Origin: Rutstroemia sp. NJR-2017a BVV2
Lineage: Eukaryota; Ascomycota; Leotiomycetes; Helotiales; Rutstroemiaceae
Assembly (NCBI GenBank): GCA_002946415.1
Contig: NJPS01000074.1
Location: 124,001-188,000 of the forward strand
DNA: 64,000 nt
Direction: 5' to 3'
The notes beneath the pieces are model-generated. The model searched no databases. It saw nothing but the letters and a program-made list of their open reading frames with translations, and had not been told where the DNA came from. Shown here piece by piece: positions 44,783-55,017 of this stretch. How positions within the stretch are numbered: the stretch's first letter is position 1; each line of letters starts with the position of its first letter. Both the position numbers and the translations under genes were made by a program.

Positions 44783-45360
44783 GATTGCGCTTCGGGGGGT
44801 TTTGATGGAAGATTGGGTGGTGGTGAAGCGCAGGGCAATGGGAGAGGAGGAAAAAGTAGGAGGAAGGAAAAGGCCTACATCTGGCGAGGACGGCTGCTTT
44901 ATATCTTTCTCACAGCGGCTGGCCACTCTGTTTGTATTTGTCCATATAGAGTCCTGATGGAACTGTCTTGCTTACAATTCCTTTTTGATGTTTTCAAAGT
45001 CGTTTAATGCCCGCACCGCGAATCTAGTGGCTCGATCAATCCACAAACTTCTTGCTGGATAATCATATTCGGCACGATCACGGCTGTGGACAATATTGAG
45101 AAACTTGGATGTTTTTTTCTTCTTCTTTTATTCAGGGATTTCTTTGGCACCTTTTCTACTTAGTTTCTTAGATTTAAATCTAGCTTCTCAAGGTGCTTCA
45201 AGCCTCAACCCAAGGGTCAGCAAGATACTGGACGTCAGTGTTGTCCTTCAGCATATACGTCAACATATTTTGTTTGAGCCCCGGCGAAACAGCTACAGAC
45301 AGCTGACACGCCGGATCCGGAAGCACGGCTTGGGATACAGTTGCCTTGGCCCAGACCTCG
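44783..45360. other. Promoter spacer between the two minus-strand cassette genes
   Basis: 578 bp between the end of the 920-aa gene and the ATG of the 599-aa gene. The spacing and the TATA box indicate separate transcription rather than a bacterial-type operon, so the cassette is arranged in eukaryotic fashion. Confidence 0.55.
44898..44903 (-). promoter_or_regulatory. TATA box of the 599-aa cassette gene
   Basis: TATAAA on the minus strand in GATATAAAG, 116 bp upstream of the ATG at 44782. It supports the internal ATG as the true start. Confidence 0.55.
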
Positions 45361-48123
45361 TCACCCTTGACCCACAAAGCCCGTTGCTGCGGCTTGCTGC
45401 GAGACGGTCGGGGTGTCTACTTTTGGTTGTTCACCAGCAGCGATGCTGGCGTCGAGCAGGTTGAGCTGAAAGGTCGGTCTCTCGCCCACAAGCTTTTGCA
45501 GGTCGGTGTTTTGCGTGATCGTGATCCTGCATACGGGAGAGCTCAGCTGGAAGCCGACAAGGGCCGAAGTACTTTTGATTTCGTCATAGTCGGCTTTGTC
45601 CATGGTGTCCAGCTTGTTTTCCAGATTCTTGACCCACGAATTCAACAAAAGCAATCGAAAATTGTTGTGCTCGCCTCGAAGAAAGTACTTGGAACCATTG
45701 AAAGATTCCAGTGTGCTATAATTGTACTCGTCTTCGTTCTTGACTTTGGAGTATGTTCGTCGATACTCCATTTCTATATCATTTGTCTTGATGCTTTTGG
45801 CAATGACGAAGGTTTGCTGGTGCGGAGGCTGCGTGAATGACAGCTCGCTGAGCTCAATGTCCGCCGGCGAGCGATCAAAAAGAACAAACAAAAGACCTTC
45901 ACCGATGACTTCTTGCCGTAATATTGGTGCTCTCATCTGCTCTTTTCCTTTGGTTAGAGGAGCCTTGACTCTGATGTCGGGGAATTGAGTGATCAGATCT
46001 GACCGTATCAAACAGCCAAACGAAGGGATCTGTGGGCGATATTTGATGTTGTTGTCTTGTCGCTTAAAGTACTCGTTAAGCGCCGTTTTGATAGCCCTCC
46101 GAATGAAATCATCCGTCCTCGATATGTAATTTGCCACGCTGAGAGCTCCATCAATCAAGGCATCCATCCAGTTTGGATCAATGTTGAAGAAGCGGACACT
46201 TTCGTTGGGAAGGAACGACGGGTCGGCAACGAGATACTGAATGGGAATGCCAATGAAATAGAGTCGGTCCAAAATCCATGTGAGCATAACCATCCAGTCT
46301 GATGACGTGGAAGCATTGAGTTCGCTATACAAGCGCTCGACGCTGTCCGAATCTCTAGTGATGTCTTTATCCGCTGCAGCTAGCAACTTGGCTCGCTCCA
46401 CAGCTAGCTCGGCCGCCTTGAAACGAATCTCATTGTTTGAAAGCGTCAAATCCAACGCCGGGCCTCGTGCTCCACCTCGCCAGCGATTTCCGGGCCTCAG
46501 ATCGCTACTTGGTTGGTTCATGTTCTCCAGCGTCGTCAACGCGGGGGACATACGCTTCAAAGCATGAACAAGCGTCAACGTCGCATTTTCTTCCTCTGAT
46601 TTTGTTGCTTTAGACTCGTTGAATGCCCAAATCCCGATCTGCGTTCTTAGCGCTGTGATAGCTTTGGTGAAAGGTTGATCAGCTAGGGCCAACGCTTTCC
46701 CCAGACTCCATGCAGTCGAGTAGGTAATGTCTAGCATACCTGTCTCCCGATCTAGAAATCGCATATCCGTGCCGCAATTCGACATGGATGTGAAATTTCC
46801 ATTCAGTTTGGGAGGTGAAATGATTGGCACTAAGGCTCCACGATAGAAAGATGCTGTGTCCTCTCCGGTTGGAGTTCGATATCGAACCATGGTGTATCCA
46901 TCGTGAAGACGTTTGGAGAGCACAGGAGCAGCAAAGACCGTGCTATTCTTGAGGCTTTCGAAAACTGTATCTGGAGCCCGCAGTAGCGCGATGTTCTTTT
47001 GGAGCTTTTCGAAGCGATCAAACATCGAAAGTGTCCCAGTGGGCATTGCTGTGTACGTCCAGCTGTAAAGGGATACCATGGCCACGTACTTGACCTTCTT
47101 CGGATCAATAAGATTTATCTTATCCCATCCCTCCAGCGACATTAAGTGAGCAATGACTGGAGCCTCGGAATCCTCACTGAGAGGCCCGGATCGATGAGAG
47201 ACTGCAACGCTGAAGAGACCTGGACCGTAGGTCGCTGATGTCGCCATGCCCGCCGTCTTGACTTGGCGGACGTGAGCCAAATATCGATAGTGGCCAATGT
47301 CTGCTTTTGTTTGGCCTGTTCTTACATTTGAATCTTTGTCGAATGTGGTGATAAACTGGTTGAATAATGCTGGTTTGTTCAAGAATGCAACTTCCACGAC
47401 TGGGTTTTGTTCTCGGCCCGAAGGCTTCTGGATTGTTGAAACCAAGCTGTCTTTGCAGTTGGTTTCTACTTGTAAAAAGTCATTGTAGGTCATTTTCATC
47501 GTAAATACGCCGGTTTGCCGCAGTGGTTTTCCGGCTGTCTTCGCATCTTTAGCAATTTGTGTGCCTCGAAAGAATGCTGCATCGTCGGCGAGATCCTCCG
47601 GCGCAAGTTGAAGTTCTTCAGGTTCAAAAGGAAAAACAGCAACCCAAGGGACTTTCTCACGCGTCTCAACGAGTGGGTTGCCATCGACATCGAGCCCGTG
47701 AGCTTCTCTCTCCCAGGGCAGATGCGGGTCTGAGAATACGATAGACGGGAGAGCTTCAGTCGGAGCTTTTTCCCCTTCTGCCGGATACGTCGAATGAACG
47801 CAGCCGTCCGGCAACGAAAACTGCGCTGCCTCGACGATGAATTCTTTTTGCGTTTGTCGCTGTGGATCGAGCGTCTGCTTGGGCTTGTTTCTGGTGGTGC
47901 TCACGGATTGGGTGATAGTCACCTCGTGCGAACCGGCTTCCAGGCTTGGGTAAAAATACGAAGATAATTGTTGCGTTCCATCTTTGATAACTGCTGTCCG
48001 GGGATCTTTCGGATCTGGAGGAGGTTTGTCTTTCAAGAAGGTCGGGTTCAGATCTCTAACGTGGCGCAATGTCAGAAACCGAAGGGCGCTGGCGATGGAC
48101 TTATCATCGAGGAGGGTCGCCAT
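45361..48123 (-). CDS. Cassette protein 2: very large uncharacterised bacterial-like protein, 920 aa
   Basis: A single uninterrupted 920-codon exon beginning MATLLDDKSIASALRFL. There is no signal peptide and no membrane helix. The N-terminal half is beta-rich (EVTITQSVSTTRN, QFSLPDGCVHSTYPAEGEK, VPWVAVFPFEPEEL). The centre has a helical part, and the C-terminal third has LDRLYFIGIPIQYLV, DPSFLPNESVRFFNID, WMDALIDGALSVANY and a beta-rich tail. These blocks recall bacterial proteins of about 900 residues encoded next to MBL/DUF6603 genes (recollection, not a search). The frame is intact over 2.76 kb, so selection appears to have kept it. It is divergent from the broken MBL-DUF6603 gene; the 5' ends are separated by about 400 bp. 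Confidence 0.87.
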   Translation of the reverse strand: MATLLDDKSIASALRFLTLRHVRDLNPTFLKDKPPPDPKDPRTAVIKDGTQQLSSYFYPSLEAGSHEVTITQSVSTTRNKPKQTLDPQRQTQKEFIVEAAQFSLPDGCVHSTYPAEGEKAPTEALPSIVFSDPHLPWEREAHGLDVDGNPLVETREKVPWVAVFPFEPEELQLAPEDLADDAAFFRGTQIAKDAKTAGKPLRQTGVFTMKMTYNDFLQVETNCKDSLVSTIQKPSGREQNPVVEVAFLNKPALFNQFITTFDKDSNVRTGQTKADIGHYRYLAHVRQVKTAGMATSATYGPGLFSVAVSHRSGPLSEDSEAPVIAHLMSLEGWDKINLIDPKKVKYVAMVSLYSWTYTAMPTGTLSMFDRFEKLQKNIALLRAPDTVFESLKNSTVFAAPVLSKRLHDGYTMVRYRTPTGEDTASFYRGALVPIISPPKLNGNFTSMSNCGTDMRFLDRETGMLDITYSTAWSLGKALALADQPFTKAITALRTQIGIWAFNESKATKSEEENATLTLVHALKRMSPALTTLENMNQPSSDLRPGNRWRGGARGPALDLTLSNNEIRFKAAELAVERAKLLAAADKDITRDSDSVERLYSELNASTSSDWMVMLTWILDRLYFIGIPIQYLVADPSFLPNESVRFFNIDPNWMDALIDGALSVANYISRTDDFIRRAIKTALNEYFKRQDNNIKYRPQIPSFGCLIRSDLITQFPDIRVKAPLTKGKEQMRAPILRQEVIGEGLLFVLFDRSPADIELSELSFTQPPHQQTFVIAKSIKTNDIEMEYRRTYSKVKNEDEYNYSTLESFNGSKYFLRGEHNNFRLLLLNSWVKNLENKLDTMDKADYDEIKSTSALVGFQLSSPVCRITITQNTDLQKLVGERPTFQLNLLDASIAAGEQPKVDTPTVSQQAAATGFVGQG

Positions 48124-48513
48124 TCTACGTTGGATTCGGATCAGACTGTCATCTTATTCTTCATATGTATTAATATTTCATGTTCGAACAAGTCTCAAAA
48201 GTGACTGCGCACGAAACTAAGTGATTCATGGTAGAATCCTAGAGAAACTGCTACAGGAGGCTAATGCAAGCCGCTGAGCTGTAAACCATGAGCTTGGGCG
48301 TCTAGAGGTCTGGATCTAGCCTCTAGGCTCTAGGTAAGGTAAGGTTAGTCCCGCATTTGGAATTTTGTTTTTCCGGTTCATTTCTCCTGCCGTTCGCTAC
48401 AGCGCTGCAAGTGGCCTTAGCTGACCGGGGGTCTGTGCGCATTTACTTCCTGTTATGTAACTTTGGGTCGGCCATATTCTGCTTTGTACGTTCGTTCGTG
48501 TTCTGAAGCGGCG
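48124..48513. other. Divergent promoter region inside the cassette
   Basis: Lies between the 920-aa gene (minus) and the MBL-DUF6603 gene (plus). It contains repeated CTAG/CTCTAGG words at 48297-48335. The N-terminal exon of the plus-strand gene could not be found here, suggesting 5' loss or rearrangement. Confidence 0.4.
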
Positions 48514-51500
48514 TCGCTTTTGCATAACAGTTCGCACTAATCTTGACGGCGACTTCACCAGCATTGTTACTTGACGATCGAACTGGTGATCTGTACATTC
48601 AATAACCTCAAGCTCGACAGCCAGAACCCACGATGGGATCACTTTCTCTACGACCCAAACAACAACCAGGAAGTGAGCATGTTTTGCGTTGCGTCCAATA
48701 CTAACGTTGTCGGGCACGCTAACGGTGCGCCTGACCTCGATTTGAGGACCCATACGACCTGTTTCTATCCAAGATTAACTCTTCGGACACGAACAAGAGC
48801 TCGATTGCAGCGATCGTGGTGTGGGCCGGTGGTAAGGTGTCGCACCACTTTGCCGGCGATCTCGGTGCGCTCGAGGAAGTTGCCATCGCCGAATGGCTAG
48901 CCCGTAATAATGTGAACAAGATTCACGTGATGAAGGCCAGCCACCACGGTTCTAGAGGCTCCAATCCACCTGTCCTACTCACCCGGTACAATCCTGACTT
49001 CTTTGTGATTTCAGCAGGAGGAAGGCACGGACATCCCTGTGAGTGAACATGACTTTGTCCTCGTAACCAGCCATCAAAACAAACTCACTAACCATGGTCT
49101 GCTAATGATGGTTATGGCATGGCAAATGATGCTCGTCTTGGATCAATGGATCAGGCGACGTCAGGCTGCTGGGCAAACAATACCTCCGCTTCTTGTCACC
49201 CGCTACCCGTACTGGATGGAGCTGGGCAATGAAGACGGAATCGACGTAGATCCCTTCGTGATTGACCGCAATCTAGCCGCTCACAGTTGGGGCGAAAATG
49301 TGCAGTCCCGGTTAATCAATGCTACCCACTACACTGCCCTGATGCAAGAGCTCTACGACGTAGGCTACCAGCAGAGCATCTACGCCAGACTTTTGCAAAC
49401 ACACACCGACCGCTACGACGCCAATCCACCGGATATTCCTACGACACTCCAGCGTATCGAATCGGTGGCGGAAGCACTGCGCGGCCGGCATGCCGAGCTG
49501 TTTGGCCACGTCTGGGACAACAAGAAACTCAACGTGGGAAAAAAAACTTGAGTACATCACGATTTCGCAGACAAGTGGAAAGGACGTTGTACAGTCAAAC
49601 ATCGAGCTCACGATCATGGGCAGCACGAAGAAACTGAGTAAACTGGCAAAAGAGTGCATAGTCAAGGACGAAGTAACCAGAAAAGACGTTGTGTTGAAAA
49701 AGTGTGGGGTTTTCATTAGGAAGAAGTCTAGGAAGAAATATACCGAAGAGTCCAACTTGTACCGAAAGGCACAGACTTTTTTGGTTCGGAACCAGGACTC
49801 ATACAAACTACTTCGTGAAGGCGACGGCATTATTGCGAAATGTTTGAAATATAGTCAACAAGGCGGTGGCGGCGGCAATAGCTCGGGAGGAGGAGGAGGA
49901 GGTGGTGGTGGTGGTGGTGGTGGTGGAGGTCTGCACAGTTTCAAGGTGATGAAGTCAGAAAATATAGCTGCCATGCCCAACTTTTTCGAAGCGAAAAGAG
50001 ATCTGACTCCTCAGCCTTCAGCCTCTGCCCAGCAACAGCAAGGGTCACCAATGACTATAACAACGACGACCAAAAAGACAGTGACAAACGAACACTTCCC
50101 CTACAGCGCCTTATGCAGCCAGCTAGAAGTTCAGCCCGACATTTTGAGCCTGTCTTCCCAACACAGGTTCCTAACCAAAGACACCCTCATCGATCTATTC
50201 GTTTCCACAATGGACGACCCTGCCTTTCACCTGAGCCAACTTCCTCAGACTGCTGCCGAGGACTGGATTCCACTTCACACTAACGATAACACAGCCCTGT
50301 GGCTAGAACTCACTTTGCAAGTCAAGGTGGATCTCAAAGTGTCCGCCACCAGCATGAGTAACCTAAGAATCACTGTTGGCAGAAAGCTCGAGGTTTGCAC
50401 GGGCAAGGCAGGCCAAGGACTATCAGGTATGGAAAAGGTTTTCGTCGGCCTAGGTCTCTCACCATGGACTGCGTACAGCGAAATGGTCTTTGGAGCCACG
50501 GTCGAGTCGATTGCCACTTTCCCAACCTACTCGACCAAGGAAATTCTCTCGCTCATTCCTGCTTCGGGAGCCGAGGCGTCGAGCTCCTCAGTACCAGTTC
50601 GCCGATGCTGGCACCGCTTTACGATCTACAGTGGAAGCTGAGCAGAGACGCCAAGAATGCAATATGGCTGAATCCAGGAGACCAGCACTCGGCCATAATT
50701 CGTCTCGAGTTCGAGCTGGTTTCAGCCGTCGACGGCATAGGCAGTTTATTCAAATCGCTGTTCCCAACTGGTTTCGACGCCTCCATCACCGTTCCACGAC
50801 TCATACTCAGGAAGCAAACTTCGTTGCTCGGCATCTTAGATGATCCCAAAAGACTAGATTCACAGCGATCCGTCATCTTGACTTCTGTGCTGGATCTTTC
50901 CTACACAGAATCCAGCAGAACAAAAACATCCGCCAAGCTACGTCTCAACCTCGAATTGCTGCAAACCGGCTCGATACAACTTGAAATGATGACCTTCGAC
51001 AGCAAGACCGACTTCACCGCCCTCGCTAAAAACCTCGTCATGGGCGGCCTCGGCCTGAGCAAAGATGCCATTTCCTTCGACGGCGACTCGACCAAGGACA
51101 TCTTCGAGAATACCCGCTTCCGGCGACTAAACCTCACGATCAACCAAAACCACAAAGTCGAGAGCGCTTCTTTGACCATTGAAGTCAGTTCCAAGATTGG
51201 CAAAGACAAAACCAAGGCAGACAACGTTCCGCTACTTCTTCAAGTCAGCTACCAAAACAGCAACGCTTCGGCATGGACCCTTCCCGGTGAATTGTGGTTC
51301 GTTCCCGCCGACGGTCTTCCGTTCGATCTTCTCAGTAATCTCGAGTACTGCAGGCTGTTTTTTCCTCTCACCCCAAATCCGGCTTCTTCACTCAAATTGT
51401 CCAATCTTCTCCCGGGCGATTCCATAACGATACCCAAAGGAGTGCCAGATTCCATCACAGACGCAAGGTTCAGCATATCTTCAGAGGTGGTCAGCGTCAA

Positions 51501-54500
51501 TGGCACGATCAAGGACTGCACCATGCAGTCGACGGCAAGCGACAATACTGACGACGTGCCACCCTTCAGGCTGGCAGAGGTCTCGCTCAGTGCATCGTAC
51601 AGCTTTACGACTAAGTTCCCGCAGGTGCAGCTCAACTTTCGCTGCGCTCTGCGGTTGCCAAACGGCCAACTAGCTCCGGAGGAATGCTCCCTCTGGGGCA
51701 GCTTTGAGTATTCTAAACCCAAGTAGCAGGTCTCCGCCCGGATCAGCAATCTGAACCTGGGCATGGTGTACGACCTCTTCGAGAAACAGCATCAAGATGT
51801 GTTGTACGAGCTTCTTAAAGGTATCTGTATCCAAGATCTTGCCCTCAGCTACGGCTCGGAGGGCGAAACGCCCAAGCTCACCTGTGATGGAGACATGATG
51901 TTAGGCAGTAATCAGCGTCTTCGGATCCATTACGAATATCCCAAAGGTGGTAACTGGTCCTTTAAGTCATCACTTACCACGGAAGATATAAAAAACAACG
52001 TCACCTTGGGTGATATCTTAGGGGGAATGCTCGGTTCTGACAGCCGCATTATTAGTGACTTACCAGACTTCCTAAAGGAAGTGACTATCATGGGACCGGG
52101 CATAGTTAACCCAAGCTTCAATCTTGATGTTTATAAGAACGCAGATGGCAACGTAAGATTTCAAGTTGCGGCAGAACTGCAGGGGTTCAAATTTTCCTTC
52201 ATTCAGACTGGACATAAAGACACAACTGATCCAGCCAACCCAAAGACGGTGACCAACAGAATATTCCACGCTTCTGTAGACACGATAACAATGCCTGATG
52301 GTATACCGCTGATGGACAAACTGGACAAGCCTTTTGACGAGCTTGGATTCCTATGGGTGAACAGAGATCTCACAAAAACAGAAGTACTGGTGCTGGACCC
52401 CAGTCTTAACTTCGACAAAGGAGCGACTGGTGCGGATGGCAAGGCTGCCGCAGGTGGAGAGGACAAAGGCATCGCAATGAGTGCAGGATTTCACTTCGTT
52501 ATCATTGCCAGCAGCAAAGTCGTTTTAGACTACCCTCTCTCCAAGAAAAAGGCATCGACGCCTGTCAATTCCAAAAGCGAAAGTCAAGATACTGGTGCCA
52601 ATACTGGCGCTGTTGTCAAAGCGGGAAGCAGTGGCTCAACAATCACGAACAATGATGCCGGGGCTCAGAAACAATCGCCAAAGGCAAAGTACAAAAAGAT
52701 CATTGGTCCGCTGAGCATCAGTAATGTCGGTTTCAAGTTTGAAGGGAACACGCTGTCTATCCTTTTGGATGCGACTTTCGAGTTCGGCCCGGTCATATTT
52801 TCGCTCTACAACTTCACGCTTGGTCTTCACTTCGAATCAACATCGGTATCGACCGGTGACGCTGCAAGCGACTTCTCCAAAAGATTCAGCGTCCAGGTTT
52901 CCATCAGTGGCTTTGGAGTTGAGTACGACAAGCCACCGCTTACAATCGGCGGGGACTTTTTGGTCCAGAAAGAAGATGGGAGCGTCATCTATGCCGGCGG
53001 AGTGGCCATTGGCTTTACGCCATGGTTGTTCCAAGCGGCAGGATTTTATGGCGAAATCAAAATTGAGGGCAAGGATAATCCTTTGAAATGCTTCCTTATC
53101 TACGCCACTCTGCGTGGACCCATCATGAATTTCGCCTACGCCGATATATCAGGACTGACTTTGGCGTTCGCTTACAATGTCGACATCACTATCCCAACGG
53201 TGGAAGCAGTGACGCAGTTCCCCCTTTTAACACCTTCGACCCAGAATGTGACGCCTCGACAAACAATCAAACAGATGATTCCAAGTGCCAAGGAACGAAA
53301 TCCATACTTCAACCCGCAGGAGGGAGCAAGCTGGTTTGCAGCCGGTCTCACTATGACCGCCTTCCAAATGCTTCAGGTAACAGCACTTGTGGTCATCCAA
53401 TGGAGTCCAAGTCTCAAGTTCGCCATCTTGGGGGTCGCCATCTGCGATGTCCCGTCCAAGAAACTGACCGGCGACACAACTGTGTTCCAGTTTGCTCATT
53501 TTGAGCTCGGCATCCTTGCTACAGTCGATCCACAAGTGGGTCTGTTCAAGGTAGAAGCGCAGCTGTCTCCGAATTCATACATCTTGCACCCAGACTGCCA
53601 TCTGACTGGCGGAGTCGTCTTTATGTTTGGTCCAAAGACGGCGACAATGGTGCCACCAAGGGAGACTGGGTCTGCACGACTGGTGATATCATAGCGCATT
53701 TGTTGTGCCCAAGAGCTATCCCAAATCTGACCGACTCAAGATCAGCTGGTCTGTCAATGACTCACTTTCAATCTCTGGTGAGGCATACTTCGCTATTACT
53801 CCCAAAGTATGCATGGGAGGTGTACAAATCCATGCAGCTTTATGCCTTGGGGCCCTTCGCGCATGGTTTGATGCTTATGCCGACTTTCTAATAAACTTTG
53901 CGCCATTCCACTTCTAGGCAACAGGTCATGTCTCCGTCGGCATTTCATTCTCCATGAGCGTATGGTTCGTCACAGTCAGCATCTCAGCAGAGATTGGAGC
54001 CACGTTGACCCTGCGCGGACCGCCACTGGGCGGCACTGTTCATGTAGACTTCTGGGTGTTTAGCTTTGACATTGATTTTGGCAAGTCAGGTACGCCTGAA
54101 GACCCACTGGCTATTCGAGGCTTCTGGAAGTTAGTGCTGCAATAAAAAGCCCCTCCGAAGGACGCAAAGGCTGGGATCGACGGGGACCCCAAGGATGCTC
54201 ACCTCTTCCTCTGCAATCAGGATTTGTTGGCCGGCTCCATCACAGACGTAAAGCCTGAAGATCCATGGTATGTGCGAGGAGCGGTGTTCGAGTTTAGCAT
54301 CACGGCATATTTTGCCGTCAACTCCATCTCACTGAACGATGTGCCGGTTGATGTGCCTGCCTATCTCAATGGCATATATGCGAGGCCAATGCAGCTTACC
54401 GATACACTGGACTCAAAATTAACAGTAATGATAACTGAGGGCGAGGCAAAGACGAAAAAGAGTGGATGGAAGTTGAGTCCAGTAATCAAGGCCGTGCCGC

Positions 54501-55017
54501 AAGGGGTATGGGGATTATGTGAGTAGCATCATTCATCTCCTTAGGCTCTTATTCGGGATTTGCACTAACGTCCCTTGTTTCGAACGCAGACAATAGCGAC
54601 AACGATCCAAACCACTCCAACAACAACAATATTGGAGAGCTCTTGGATCCGAAGGGAGGGACAAGCAACCTTTGGATGGGTCTAAGCCTACAAGCCCCGA
54701 TCCCAAAGATGTCGGATACTATCCCGGCATACAATCTTGATAAGGATATGACTACGGATGTAGACGGCCCAGGAGCAGTGAAGACTTTCCGGATTCTGGA
54801 GGAAGAAGAAAAGGCCTGGGGACCAGAGAAAGACGAGGGACCAACTCAATGGAAAACCGTGACTGCGGCATGGAAAAGCGCACCCACACCAAACAATATT
54901 GTGAACCTATTCGGGGACGTGACTGGACTAAATAGCCTATCCACCAAGAAGCCTACTATTTATCTCAACAACCTGGATAAACTATGTCTGAAGGCACCTC
55001 TACTGAAGGTGTTTTGA
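48514..55017 (+). pseudogene. Broken giant gene: metallo-beta-lactamase fold plus DUF6603-like region
   Basis: Coding character runs almost continuously for 6.4 kb in changing frames, about 2,100 codons. The first part (to about 49040) is a ComEC-like metallo-beta-lactamase fold: AAIVVWAGGKVSHHFAGDLG, then KASHHGSRGSNPP and SAGGRHGHP, which include the metal-binding histidines. A helical linker (49070-49860) and a polyglycine tract follow. The rest is beta-rich and ends in a DUF6603-like domain (VEYDKPPLTIGGDFL, GGVAIGFTPWLFQAAGFYGE, GEAYFAITPKVCMGG, TLTLRGPPLGGTVHVDFW). Single-base frame changes occur near 48745, 49037, 49540-49547 (A8 run), 50580, 53645 and 53690. In-frame stops are TAG 51724-51726, TAG 53915-53917 and TAA 54143-54145. 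Extra shifts are likely at 48535-48600. A canonical intron, 54519-54589, remains spliceable. It therefore looks like a recently inactivated gene. Confidence 0.85.
49862..49930 (+). repeat. Polyglycine-encoding GGN microsatellite
   Basis: A run of GGC/GGA/GGT codons (about five GGA, then about nine GGT) interrupted once by NSS. It encodes a Gly-rich linker between the helical part and the beta-rich part of the MBL-DUF6603 gene. Confidence 0.85.

Noticed and set aside
44783..44926. Upstream extension of the 599-aa cassette protein to 647 residues
   Set aside because: The extension has no ATG (it begins at GTG) and overlaps a TATA box; the internal ATG starts the conserved-looking part.
48514..55017. 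Alternative genetic code as the main explanation for the stops
   Set aside because: Frameshifts in the same gene cannot be explained by recoding, so ordinary decay is preferred; the idea is kept only as a check.
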